Source: Nonomuraea jabiensis
GTDB taxonomy: Bacteria; Actinomycetota; Actinomycetes; Streptosporangiales; Streptosporangiaceae
Assembly: GCF_014204795.1 (NCBI RefSeq)
Contig: NZ_JACHMB010000001.1
Location: 248,001 to 312,000 of the forward strand
Direction: 5' to 3'
Length of the DNA stretch: 64,000 nucleotides
Shown here: positions 33,811 to 42,537 of the stretch, piece after piece
Numbering within the stretch: the first letter of the stretch is position 1
Layout: the number at the start of each line of letters is the position of its first letter
Notes under the pieces: generated by a model
What the model was told of the DNA's origin: nothing
The model's input: the letters and a program-made list of their open reading frames with translations, nothing else
Databases searched by the model: none
Program-made: the position numbers and the translations under genes

Positions 33811-34407
33811 TCAGGAGCGGGGCCGGGGCGGCTGAACGAGCCCGGCCACGGCGCTCACCACCGCGGCCCGGCGGCTGGCGAGATCGTGGAAACCGAACTC
33901 CGGTTGCAGCGCCTTCAGCGACCAGGCGGCGCTGTCCCAGCTGATCACCACTCCGATCACCATGGCCATGAGTTCGGCCGGCGGGATGTCGGCGCGGAGC
34001 TTGCCCGCTTGCTGAGCGGCCGCGATCGCGAGGACCCTCGTGCGGTATCCCTCGACCTCGGGCTCGAAGGACTGTTCTCGTTCCAGCCCTGCCCACAGGT
34101 AGAGCCGCCGGATGTGCGGCCACTTCTCCAGGCGGTCGAACAGGTCGCCGGCGTAGCCGATCAGGTGGTCGTCGCCGAAGGGGATCGATGCCGCGAGCTG
34201 CAGGAAGGTGTCGGCGACGACCTTGTCGAACAGCTCTTCCTTGGTGCCGAAGTGCATGTAGATCGACCGCTTGTTGGCCGCGGCGTTCTCGGCGATGCGG
34301 TCGACCCGGGCACCGGCCAGACCGTACCGGGCGAACTCGTCGACCGCCGCTTTCATGAGTCGCCGCTTGGTCTCGGTGGCGTCAGGTGGCATGCACCCAT
34401 CGTACAT
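33811..34407 (-). CDS. TetR-family regulator
   Basis: A 198-residue repressor: N-terminal helix-turn-helix (VDRIAENAAANKRSIYMHFGTKEELF, shown here as the turn AAANKRSIYMHFGTKEEL), then a helical ligand domain with LYLWAGLEREQSFEPE. It is divergent from two SDR genes, and a perfect palindrome lies between them, so self-control and control of the SDR pair is likely. ATG 34407 or the ATG 15 bases downstream (MPPDATE) could be the start. Confidence 0.9.
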   Translation of the reverse strand: MYDGCMPPDATETKRRLMKAAVDEFARYGLAGARVDRIAENAAANKRSIYMHFGTKEELFDKVVADTFLQLAASIPFGDDHLIGYAGDLFDRLEKWPHIRRLYLWAGLEREQSFEPEVEGYRTRVLAIAAAQQAGKLRADIPPAELMAMVIGVVISWDSAAWSLKALQPEFGFHDLASRRAAVVSAVAGLVQPPRPRS

Positions 34408-34424
34408 AACTATCCAGGGATTTA

Positions 34425-34447
34425 CATACGGCGCGGCGTGCCGTATG
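34425..34447. promoter_or_regulatory. Palindromic operator between TetR and SDR genes
   Basis: CATACGGC at 34425-34432 is perfectly mirrored by GCCGTATG at 34440-34447 with a 7-base centre. It lies between divergent starts at 34407 and 34485, the expected place for a TetR dimer site. The symmetry is exact over 16 bases. Confidence 0.75.
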
Positions 34448-34484
34448 AATGTATCTAGTTAGTTACAAACGAAGGGGCACCCCC

Positions 34485-35354
34485 ATGCGTACCTGGTTCA
34501 TCACTGGGACCTCCTCCGGCTTCGGCCGTCAGCTCACCGAACAACTGCTCGCCCGAGGAGACCGGGTCGCCGCCACCGCACGACGCCCGGAGTCCCTCGA
34601 CGACCTGGCGGCCCGCTACGGCCGGCAACTGTGGCGGGCCCGCCTGGACGTCACCGACACGACCGCGCTGCGCCAGGTCGTGGACCGCGCGTTCACCGAC
34701 CTCGGCCGCATCGACGTCGTGGTGTCCAACGCCGGGTACGGCCTGTTCGGGGCGCCCGAGGAGCTCACCGACGAGCAGATCGACCGGCAGATCGCCACCA
34801 ACCTCACCGCCTCGATCCAGCTCGCCCGCGCCGCCACCCCGCAGCTGCGCCGGCAGGGCGGCGGACGCTATATCCAGATCGCCAGCGTCGGCGGCCAGAT
34901 CGCCTTCCCCGCCATGAGCCTCTACCACGCCACCAAGTGGGGAATCGAGGGATTCTGGGAGTCCTCCGCCGCCGAGCTCGCGCCGTTCGGCATCGGCGTC
35001 ACGATCGTCGAGCCCGGCATGTCCCGTACCAACTTCGGGGCCGGCGGCGCCGTCCTCGGCGCGCCGCTGCCCGAATACGCCGACGGCCCGTCCGGGCAGC
35101 TGCGACGCGTGCTCTCCGGCGAACTGCCCCCGCTGCCCACACCTGGCGACCCCGCCAAGATGGCGGCGGCCATCATCGCCTCCGCCGACCAGGCCGAGGC
35201 GCCGCTCCGCCTGACATTGGGCTCCGACGCGTACGAGCTGGCGACCGCAGCCCTGCGCGACCGCCTCGAAGCCCTGGAGGCCGGGCGGAGCGTTGCCTAC
35301 TCCACCGACGCCGACGACGTCGTCCACGCCCCTGCCCTCACCACCTCTCACTGA
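34485..35354 (+). CDS. Short-chain dehydrogenase/reductase
   Basis: A 289-residue classical SDR: WFITGTSSGFGRQLTEQLL cofactor site, VVSNAGYGLFG, and catalytic YHATK near residues 147-151 after IASVGGQ. The glycine pattern and R after the fold strand suggest NADP use. The ATG at 34485 has GAAGGGG upstream; an upstream in-frame ATG at 34449 would start inside the operator region. A second SDR follows after 11 bases, forming an operon under the divergent TetR regulator. Substrate unknown. Confidence 0.92.
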   Translation: MRTWFITGTSSGFGRQLTEQLLARGDRVAATARRPESLDDLAARYGRQLWRARLDVTDTTALRQVVDRAFTDLGRIDVVVSNAGYGLFGAPEELTDEQIDRQIATNLTASIQLARAATPQLRRQGGGRYIQIASVGGQIAFPAMSLYHATKWGIEGFWESSAAELAPFGIGVTIVEPGMSRTNFGAGGAVLGAPLPEYADGPSGQLRRVLSGELPPLPTPGDPAKMAAAIIASADQAEAPLRLTLGSDAYELATAALRDRLEALEAGRSVAYSTDADDVVHAPALTTSH

Positions 35355-35365
35355 AGGAGCCCGCC

Positions 35366-36103
35366 ATGTTCGATTTCACCGGCAAGACCGTCCTGATCAC
35401 CGGCGCCTCCGGCGCCCTGGGCACCACGCTGTCCGTCCAATTCGCGCAGGCCGGCGCGAACGTCGTCGCCGCGTCCCGCAGCCACTACGACGAGGTCGCC
35501 GAGAAGGCCGGCGGCAACAGCCTCGGCGTCCGCCTCGACGTCACCAGCGAGACAGAGTGGGCCGAGGCGATCGCCCGGACCGAGGAACGTTTCGGACCGC
35601 TGGACATCTTGATCAACAATGCCGCCTACCTGCGCATCGGCACCACCGAGAGCATCCCGCTCGACGAGTTCCGGCGGGTGCTCGACACCAACCTCACCGG
35701 CGCGCTGCTCGGCATCCGCGCCGCGGCCCCGTCCATGCGCAAGGCCGGCGGCGGCGCCATCGTCAACGTCAACTCCATCGCCGGGCTCACCGCCGCGCCC
35801 GGCCTCGTCGCCTACAGCAGCAGCAAATGGGCACTGCGCGGGCTCACGCGCGCCGCCGCCAAAGAGCTCGCCCGCGACAACATCCGCGTCAACGCCGTCC
35901 ACCCCGGCATCATCGAAACGCCCCTGGCCTACGACCCCGACGGCAACCCGATCGTCCCCGTCGACAACCTCGCCGTCCCCCGCAACGCCGCCCCCGCCGA
36001 GATCGCCGACTTCATCCTTTTCACCGCCTCCGACCAAGCCCGCTTCGCCACCGGCTCCGAAGTCCTCGCCGACGGCGGCTACATGCTCGGCGCCATCGCC
36101 TGA
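35366..36103 (+). CDS. Short-chain dehydrogenase/reductase
   Basis: A 245-residue classical SDR with VLITGASGALGTTLSVQ, ILINNAAYLRIG, VNSIAGLTAAPGLVAYSSSK (Ser and YSSSK catalytic residues) and a C-terminal SEVLADGGYMLG. GAAGGAG lies before the ATG at 35366. It is co-transcribed with the preceding SDR. The two are not close copies, so they probably do successive or alternative steps. The downstream sequence is a pseudogene region. Confidence 0.93.
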   Translation: MFDFTGKTVLITGASGALGTTLSVQFAQAGANVVAASRSHYDEVAEKAGGNSLGVRLDVTSETEWAEAIARTEERFGPLDILINNAAYLRIGTTESIPLDEFRRVLDTNLTGALLGIRAAAPSMRKAGGGAIVNVNSIAGLTAAPGLVAYSSSKWALRGLTRAAAKELARDNIRVNAVHPGIIETPLAYDPDGNPIVPVDNLAVPRNAAPAEIADFILFTASDQARFATGSEVLADGGYMLGAIA

Positions 36104-36237
36104 CGGCACAGCGGTGGGGCGTGACGCCTGACGCGACACGCCCCACGCACGATCCGGACCATCGGCGACCCGTCAGCGGGCGATGCCCTGGGTGTCGATG
36201 TGGTTGGGCTGCCCGACGTCATCGTCTCCCACGGCTC

Positions 36238-36900
36238 GGCTACCTGGCCGAGATCCCCCCGGGCGTCCTGGACCGGGACCTCTTCCAGCGGCTCGTCACC
36301 CATGGCAGGCAGTTCTCCCAGCAGGGGCGGCACGGGGAGGCGGGCGGGCGAGACCTTCCGTACGGCTCTGCGACTCTGGCGCGGCGAGGCCCTGGGCGGG
36401 ATCGGCGGCGCGTAACTGCGCGCGGAAGCCGTACGGCTGGAAGAGCTGAGGCTGGCGGTCACCGAGGAGCGGATCGCCGCGGACCTCGCGGCCGGGCAGG
36501 ACGAGCGGATCATCGACGAGCCGGCCGAGCTGGTCGCGCTGCACCCGGCGCGCGAGCGGCTGCGCCGCGACCTCATGGTGGCCCTGTACCAGGTGGGCAG
36601 GCAGGCCGACACGCTGGCCGTCTGCCAGAAGGGCCGCCAGGTGCTGATCGAGGAGATGGGCGTCGAGTCCGGGCCCGAGCTGCGCCAGGCGCAGGAGGCC
36701 ATTCTCCGGTCCGACCCCGCGCTGGCCAGGCCGGTCAAGGCCGCACCCCGCATGCCGCGCCAGCTGCCCTCGCCGGTGCCCGACTTCACCGGGCGCGAGA
36801 AGGAGATCGGGGCGCTGCGTGACCATCTCACCGGCTCCGGCGCCACCCCGATCTGCGTCATCTCCGGCCAGGGCGGCGTCGGGAAGTCGTCCCTGCCGAA
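36238..36900 (+). pseudogene. SARP/AfsR-type regulator remnant (BTAD and NB-ARC start)
   Basis: GYLAEIPPGVLDRDLFQRLV (from 36238) is a BTAD opening. It continues in another frame as ETFRTALRLWRGEALGGIGG, hits an in-frame TAA at 36413-36415, and resumes in the same frame as LRAEAVRLEELRLAVTEERI and ALYQVGRQADTLAVCQ. The start of an NB-ARC ATPase follows: FTGREKEIGALRDHL and VISGQGGVGKSSL. At about 36900 it breaks off into a different protein family. At least one frameshift, one stop and one deletion make it non-functional as a regulator, although a 163-codon ORF (36575-37066) is still open. Confidence 0.8.
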
Positions 36901-37245
36901 GATCGTGCTCCTGTCCGACCCGCGGATCGCCGCAGTTCCCGTGAAGGAGTGCGGGGAACCGCTCGTGGACCTGCGCACCGTGCAGGCCATCCGCGTCGAT
37001 CCGAGGCTGGCCGACCGCGAGGGGGGCTACGCGCACGTACGGCTGAGCGTGGCGCGGTCGACCTGACCCTGTGCACCTCCACCGGCGCCGAGCTGCCGAT
37101 GGGCACGCCGGTCAACGCCGCCCCGCCGGAGGACGGCGAGGCCTGTTGCACCGCCTACCGGCATTGGTCCTACGGCGAGCGCTATTGGGCCTTCACCACG
37201 AACGCTCACCACGCGCTGTACGGCCCCTGGGAGTTGCCGTCCTGA
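36901..37245 (+). pseudogene. VanX-type D-Ala-D-Ala dipeptidase remnant (peptidase M15D)
   Basis: IVLLSDPRIAAVPVKECGEP and VDLRTVQAIRVDPRLAD (frame of the preceding remnant) are the N-terminus of a VanX-like enzyme. After a deletion, the end of the enzyme follows in another frame: AVDLTLCTSTGAELPMGTPV, then YRHWSYGERYWAFTTNAHHA and LYGPWEL. The middle third, including the first zinc His, is missing. Related full-length enzymes hydrolyse D-Ala-D-Ala dipeptide. This copy cannot be active. Confidence 0.75.
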
Positions 37246-37336
37246 ACCGGGTGGCGCTGCCGCGGCCGAGGCCGTCGCCATTGTCGGCCCGCCCTGCCAT
37301 GATCACCTCGTTGGCTCCCCGAGGGAAGGCAGACGA

Positions 37337-37891
37337 ATGAGTGGTGCCATGGCAGCGTCCTACGGGTGGCTCCGAGAGGAGTTCACCGATGACATGGGAG
37401 AGACCTGGCTCTCCGCCGGCTTTGTACGGGATGTGTCCCCTGGGGAGGCCCTGCGGCGGATGGGCGTCACCCCGTGTTCGGTGGCCGAGTTGTCCGTCTG
37501 CGGTGTCGCGGCATATGCCGCCGACGGCGGAACGTTTCTAGTCGAGTCCGGCTGGATGCGGGCCATCCATGACCAGGCTCCTCTGCTGTCCGCAGGCACG
37601 GCCGCAGCCGCGGTGTTCATGACCATGAAGAACGACGGCTTTACGTACTGCGTCGACGGCCGATCAATCACCACGTTCGGCCTGTACGCCTACTCTCGCC
37701 GCAGAGGTTCCGACCCTGACCGGCTCCAAGCGGATGTCGAAACTCTCGGCATGGACATCGCCGGTGAGCAGCCGGAAATCACCGATCCAGTCTCCAGCGC
37801 TCTCGCCCTTGCCGAGCGCGCTACGGGCGTCCACCTGTCTCCCGCCCGCTATGCCGGTCCGGCCTTGATCGGATCCACCGACCACCTCTGA
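37337..37891 (+). CDS. DUF6461-like protein
   Basis: A 184-residue soluble protein beginning SYGWLREEFTDDMGETWLSA and followed by VRDVSPGEALRRMG, the pattern of DUF6461. It contains FLVESGWMRAI and an alpha/beta layout. Function is unknown; family members occur in scattered arrays in actinomycetes and resemble immunity-type proteins. GAGGGAAGG precedes the ATG. Two further small proteins follow on the same strand, the second also DUF6461-like, but each gene has its own gap of 47-82 bases. Confidence 0.75.
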   Translation: MSGAMAASYGWLREEFTDDMGETWLSAGFVRDVSPGEALRRMGVTPCSVAELSVCGVAAYAADGGTFLVESGWMRAIHDQAPLLSAGTAAAAVFMTMKNDGFTYCVDGRSITTFGLYAYSRRRGSDPDRLQADVETLGMDIAGEQPEITDPVSSALALAERATGVHLSPARYAGPALIGSTDHL

Positions 37892-37938
37892 AGATCCGGA
37901 TCGCCGACCTGGCCCTGCATGGCTGGGAATGTCAGTTC

Positions 37939-38481
37939 ATGATCCTAGACTTGCCGGCCATGACCGATCCTCGCACTGTGTCGTTCGAACTCGGCGTTCA
38001 TTATGGGCAGGCGTACCTGATCGACGAGACCGACGACGCCATGGGCCCGGAGGGCATACCCGCCGACCATCCTGTGCATCCCGTCGGGATCATACGGGTG
38101 GATGGCGGCGACGCCTTCCTGATCACGGGCCTGCACACGGGAGCGGTCGGTTTCTCGGTGACCGTGGCCGGTCACGACCCAGGGGCCGACACCCACGGGT
38201 ACGAGGACATCGTGGAGATCAGCTTGAAGTCCGAGGCCGGACAGCTGGCCCTGTACGAGTGGGGCGGCGGGGACGTCCATGAGCTGCCCACGCTGCCCGC
38301 GGGACCGGGCTGGTACCGACTGCGCTACCACGCTCAGAACATGGACGAGGCCGCGGAAGTGGACACCTCCGACGAGGTCATCGACCGCTATCTCCTGCAG
38401 ATCTGGCCTCAGGACGAGTCGACACCGCGCGTGATCAAGAGCACGAGCGGACACCTCGCCTACTGGCGCGAGCCGCGCTGA
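37939..38481 (+). CDS. Hypothetical small protein between two DUF6461-like genes
   Basis: A 180-residue acidic protein with no signal peptide or membrane helix. It has beta-rich segments (VSFELGVHYGQAYLIDETDD, GWYRLRYHAQNMDE) and ends LQIWPQDES...LAYWREPR. Not recognised as a named family; its size and setting fit an immunity-type protein. Start may be 37939 or the in-frame ATG at 37960 (MTDPRTVSFELG), and neither has a strong ribosome site. Confidence 0.65.
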   Translation: MILDLPAMTDPRTVSFELGVHYGQAYLIDETDDAMGPEGIPADHPVHPVGIIRVDGGDAFLITGLHTGAVGFSVTVAGHDPGADTHGYEDIVEISLKSEAGQLALYEWGGGDVHELPTLPAGPGWYRLRYHAQNMDEAAEVDTSDEVIDRYLLQIWPQDESTPRVIKSTSGHLAYWREPR

Positions 38482-38563
38482 CACCCAGGAGGCCCCGCTG
38501 CCAACGGCGCATCACCTGACGACGGGATCTGTTCCTGTCGGTGCCGGCTGGCACCATGGCGAC

Positions 38564-39139
38564 ATGCCTTTGCAGCCCATCGATGTCTCTTGGCTCCGCG
38601 GCGAATACTCCTGCGAGTATTACAGTTTCATCTACGTGCGCGCCACGCCTGAACAGGTGGTAGCGCGCCTCGGCGGTCGGTGGGAGGACTTCACGCCTGG
38701 CCCCTTCCCCGGCGACTCGGATTACTTCCCAGACCCCGGGGAGCCTCTCGGCGTCACCTCCATCGGCGATTGGACGTTCGTCGTGGACCCTGACTGGCTC
38801 GGCACCCGCCAAGGTGTGATCACTGAGCTCTCCAAGGGCACCCGCCTGGTCTCCCAAGCCGCACTCGCCGTCAAGGGCCTCGACTACTTCTACTGGTGCG
38901 AGGACGGCAAGATCAGATTCTGCTGGGGAGAAGATGACGGAGATCTGATAGGGACCCCGGACGAACTCGTGGACACGATGGCGGACATCGACCGGCTCTA
39001 CCCGCAGTTCTCCTATCTCTACGATGGGCCGGCTTTCCTGCTCGTCGAGCACCTGACCGGGATCAGGGCGACGGAGCGGCTGCTGAAGGACTCCACGTTC
39101 AGGTGGGGCGTCGTCCCAGCACCGGCCAAGGAAGGATGA
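38564..39139 (+). CDS. DUF6461-like protein
   Basis: A 191-residue soluble protein: YYSFIYVRATPEQVVARLGG near the start parallels the FVRGxxPxEVLRRLG motif of DUF6461, followed by WTFVVDPDWLGTRQGVI and FLLVEHLTG near the end. It is a divergent relative of the protein at 37337. Function unknown; immunity-like by context only. Confidence 0.7.
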   Translation: MPLQPIDVSWLRGEYSCEYYSFIYVRATPEQVVARLGGRWEDFTPGPFPGDSDYFPDPGEPLGVTSIGDWTFVVDPDWLGTRQGVITELSKGTRLVSQAALAVKGLDYFYWCEDGKIRFCWGEDDGDLIGTPDELVDTMADIDRLYPQFSYLYDGPAFLLVEHLTGIRATERLLKDSTFRWGVVPAPAKEG

Positions 39140-39252
39140 AAAGGCTCACTCTTCTGCGGTCTTACGGTTTGCCACGAGCGCGTGCCGGCCGCCGTTCAGC
39201 AACCCGATTCGGCTCTTCGAACATCGACAGCAGCCAGGTCCACGGCGGCGCA

Positions 39253-39846
39253 TCAATCGCTCGCGAGCGCCGCGTGGACGGATGAGACCGCACCCGCGCC
39301 ATCGCCGACAGCGCTGGCCACTCGTTTTGTCGAGCCCGAGCGGAGGTCGCCGACCGCGAAGACTCGGGGCGCGCTCGTCTCGAAAGGCAGGGGCGTACCG
39401 GACGATCTGGTGGGCAGCCGGCTGTCCGTGAGGACGAAGCCGTCGTCGTCCTTGGCCAGGCCGGCCGGCCAGCTCGACACCGGGTCGGCGCCGATGAAGC
39501 AGAACAGCGCGCGGCAGGCCAGCCGGTCTTGCCGTCCATCCGGCCGTTCGACGACGATCGACGCGAGAGTGCCGTCGCCCGCCAGTTCGCGAACCATGTT
39601 GCCGGTGTGGAGCCGGATCCGGGAGTGCGTGCGGATCCGGTCGGCCAGGTAGGACGACATCCGGGCTCCGAGCTCGACACCGCGGACGATCAGATCCACC
39701 GCCGCGCCATGGGCGGCAAGGGAGAGGGCTGCCTGCCCGGCCGAGTTGGCGCCCCCGACGACCGTCACAGGCTTAGGGCTCCTCCGGGCTCGGACCACGC
39801 GTGGGCTGGTGGGAGAGGAAGGTCGTGCGACGGCCGTCAATCTCAT
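39253..39846 (-). pseudogene. FAD/NAD-linked thioredoxin-reductase-like protein, C-terminal half only
   Basis: From KPVTVVGGANSAGQAALSLA the sequence matches the NAD-binding half of a pyridine nucleotide-disulfide oxidoreductase, through LFCFIGADPVSSW to the FAD-binding VFAVGDLRSGSTKRVASAVG. The N-terminal FAD domain and redox Cys pair are absent: upstream codons (MRLTAVARPSSPTS) are unrelated. Full relatives are about 550 residues and often fused to a cyclic-nucleotide domain. This is a 5'-truncated relic. Confidence 0.75.
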
Positions 39847-39907
39847 GCCCGAGAGGTTACGCGGGCGTACTTGATGATGACTTGGTCCGGCGTTCAGTAG
39901 GCGTCCA

Positions 39908-40912
39908 TCACCCGGAGGCGCCGGGTGGCGCGGCCAGCATCAGGTTGGGGTCGGTGGCCGTGGTGTAGGCGGCGCTGAGCACGTAGACGGTCCGGTCGCG
40001 TACGGCCACCGACGTGGGGTTCTGCAGGCCGGCGGCGGCCGTCAGAAGGGTCTTCGCGCGGCCGGCGGCGTCGATGCGGACGACCTTGTTCGGCCCGTTG
40101 AGGGCCGCGATGACCTGGTCGTCGCCGGTTCCGGCGAAGGCGATGTCGTCGATGCCCGCCAGGCCGGCGGCCTTCACCCGGACGGGTCCGGGACGGCCCC
40201 GGTCGATCGGGATCCGCAGCAGGGTGCCCCGGTCGAGGTTGGTGACCCAGACCGCGCCATGGCGCACCTTGATGCCGTTGGCGCCGAGGAACCCGGTCGC
40301 GGAGAGTTCACGCGCCGCCGACCAGACCCGGGCGCTGCCACCGTCCAGCGGCACGGTGGTGACGGTGCCCTTGACCGAGTCGGTGAGGTAGAAGGTCTTC
40401 GCGGGCTCGTCGTAGGCCAGGCCGTTGGGCAGCCCGCCGGCCGGCAGCGCGGCGATGCGCTGTGGCTCCTGCCCGCGGCGCAGCCGGTAGAGGCCGGTGG
40501 TCGCGGCGTCGCCGCTGGCGTACAGGAAGTACAGCGTGCCGTCGCCGGTGCGGACGATGCCGGTGGTGAGCGCGAACCCGAGGGCTGGGGTGCCGGCGCC
40601 GCCGTCGGCGGGGGCGGGGAGGGTGGCCAGGATCCGGGTGGCGCCGGACGGGCTGATCGCGGCGACCTGGCGGGCGGAGGCGAAGGTGACGTAGGCCGTG
40701 CCGTCCGGGCCGAGCGCGACGTTCTCCGGCAGCTGGCCCTTGGCCAGGTCGAAGTGCGCCACGATCCGTGACGTCACCGCCGGCGGGCGGGCCTGCGCGG
40801 TCGAAGGGGACGGTACGGCGGCGATCGTCGCCGCGTTCGACGGCGGCACGGTCACCAGAGCGATCCCGGCCGCCACGGTGGCGACCGCCAAGGTGAGCAT
40901 CCTGTTGCGCAA
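39908..40912 (-). CDS. Secreted SMP-30/NHL-type beta-propeller protein
   Basis: A 334-residue exported protein; signal peptide to about residue 27 (ending SNA). Repeated blades such as LPENVALGPDGTAYVTFAS, LPNGLAYDEPAKTFYLTDS and GIDDIAFAGTGDDQVIAAL are typical of SMP-30/gluconolactonase-like or NHL propellers. It may be an extracellular lactonase or binding protein; no catalytic set could be assigned. Its start faces the XRE gene stop on the same strand, 107 bases away. Confidence 0.85.
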   Translation of the reverse strand: MRNRMLTLAVATVAAGIALVTVPPSNAATIAAVPSPSTAQARPPAVTSRIVAHFDLAKGQLPENVALGPDGTAYVTFASARQVAAISPSGATRILATLPAPADGGAGTPALGFALTTGIVRTGDGTLYFLYASGDAATTGLYRLRRGQEPQRIAALPAGGLPNGLAYDEPAKTFYLTDSVKGTVTTVPLDGGSARVWSAARELSATGFLGANGIKVRHGAVWVTNLDRGTLLRIPIDRGRPGPVRVKAAGLAGIDDIAFAGTGDDQVIAALNGPNKVVRIDAAGRAKTLLTAAAGLQNPTSVAVRDRTVYVLSAAYTTATDPNLMLAAPPGASG

Positions 40913-41019
40913 TTCTGATCCTTTTCCGTAAGGGCACCGCGAACGGCGGTTCGCGGGCGTGTGACATCGGACGCCGCCTTCGGCAGCGCCTGGGATGGCG
41001 TGAGGGAGGAGTCAGCCGG

Positions 41020-41916
41020 TCATTTCCGCGCCGGCGCGTCGCGCCGAGGGTCCTGGGCGGCGGCAGTCCCGGTGACCGCGCCGTGGACGAGCAGCGTCAT
41101 CGCGGCGCGTGAGGGCGACCCGGGCGGGGTGGTGGCGAAGACCACCGCCTGTCCGTCGCCGGTCCACAGCGTCTGCTGCGTTACCAGCATGGTGCCCACC
41201 AGCGGGTGACGCATCTCGTAGGCCGCGTCGGCGCCGGACTTGACCCGATGGTCGGCCCACATCGTGGCGAACTCCGGGCTCTTGACCGTCAGCTCCCCGA
41301 GCAGCGCGGCCAGCAGCGGGTCGTCCGGGTGCCGCCCGGAGGCCGTCCGCAGGGTCGCCACCACTGTCCGCGCCTTGGCGGCCCAGTCGGCGTACAGGTC
41401 ACGGGTGTGCGCGTCCAGGAACATCAGGCGCGCCATGTTGGGCCGCTGCCGCGGCGTGTCAGGATCGTCCGTGGCCAGGTGGCCGGCGTACAGGGCGTGG
41501 CCTGCCGTGTTCCAGGCCAGCACGTCGCTGCGCCGGCCGAGCACCACCACGGGCACGTCGCCCAGCGTCGCGATCAGCTGGCGCGTCGCCGGGCTGACCC
41601 GTTCCGGGGCGGGCCGGCGGCCGGGGCCCCGGCGGCGGCCGCCGGTGGCCAGCTCATGCAAGTTCCGGCGTTCCGCCTCGTCCAGGCGCAGGGCCCGGGC
41701 CAGCGCGTCCAGCACCTCGGGCGAGGCGTTGGCGGCCTGCCCCTGTTCCAGGCGCGAGTAGTACGACGTGCTCACCCCGGCCAGCAGGGCCAGCTCCTCC
41801 CGGCGCAGCCCGGGGACCCGGCGGCGGTCACCATAGGTGGTGACGCCCACGTCGTCGGGCTGCAGTCGGGAGCGCCTGGTCTGCAGGAACTCGCCGAGCT
41901 GTCGTCTCGCGTCCAT
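41020..41916 (-). CDS. XRE-family regulator with MmyB-like ligand domain
   Basis: A 298-residue protein: helix-turn-helix in residues 10-80 (RVPGLRREELALLAGVSTSY, YSRLEQGQ), then the MmyB-like domain (about 100-270) with VVVLGRRSDVLAWNTAGHAL, DAHTRDLYADWAAKA and VGTMLVTQQTLWTGDGQAVV. Such regulators usually control a neighbouring oxidoreductase and bind a fatty-acid-like or small ligand. The nearest oxidoreductase gene is not adjacent, only broken genes. Confidence 0.92.
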   Translation of the reverse strand: MDARRQLGEFLQTRRSRLQPDDVGVTTYGDRRRVPGLRREELALLAGVSTSYYSRLEQGQAANASPEVLDALARALRLDEAERRNLHELATGGRRRGPGRRPAPERVSPATRQLIATLGDVPVVVLGRRSDVLAWNTAGHALYAGHLATDDPDTPRQRPNMARLMFLDAHTRDLYADWAAKARTVVATLRTASGRHPDDPLLAALLGELTVKSPEFATMWADHRVKSGADAAYEMRHPLVGTMLVTQQTLWTGDGQAVVFATTPPGSPSRAAMTLLVHGAVTGTAAAQDPRRDAPARK

Positions 41917-41994
41917 GGCTGACAGTATTCGCGCCCGGCTCCCACCCCAGCCACACCCTGCCAGTGTCAGGCGAGCGCGTTCGTGGCCGCAGGG

Positions 41995-42537
41995 TCACCA
42001 GGCGCTGGTCTCCACGGTGACGGCCGGAACCAGCTCGTTGCGCAGTGCTTCCAGGAACGTGACGATCTCGGCGGCGACCGAGCGGTGTTGCAGGTCGTTG
42101 AGCACGTCGTGGTGGGCGCCGCGCACGACGGTGAGCCACGCCCTCGGCAGCGTCTTGGCCGCCCGCGCGATCGCGTCACGGTCCGCCAGCGGATCGGCCT
42201 CCCCGACCAGCAGCAGCTGCGGGATCTCGGCGGCACTCTCGTATGCCGCGTCCAGGAGTTCCCGGGGCACGGCGCCGGCCAGTGCGCCGCGTTCCACGGC
42301 CGCATCGCCGGTCAGGACGCCGCGGTGGGTGGGACAGTGGGTCCGCATGTCGAGCTCGTCCTCCCATCCGCCGCCGGCCCGCGAGCCGTTGCCGGGCAGG
42401 CCCGCGAGCACTGCCGCCTGCGGCCACCAGGCCGCAAGTGAGGAGGCCGTGGCGAGCAGGGCGGCGAGCCCGGCGGCGCCGAGGTCGGAGCCCACCAGCT
42501 CCAACGGACGCGGCCGGCGCGCCGGCGTCAGGTTCAT
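41995..42537 (-). pseudogene. Alpha/beta hydrolase, C-terminal half
   Basis: The C-terminal half reads IPQLLLVGEADPLADRDAIA and TLPRAWLTVVRGAHHDVLND, giving the catalytic Asp and His of an alpha/beta hydrolase. The first half, with the nucleophile elbow GxSxG, is absent. The frame ends abruptly at a junction near 42530, where the truncated rhodanese gene starts in the opposite direction. Confidence 0.7.
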
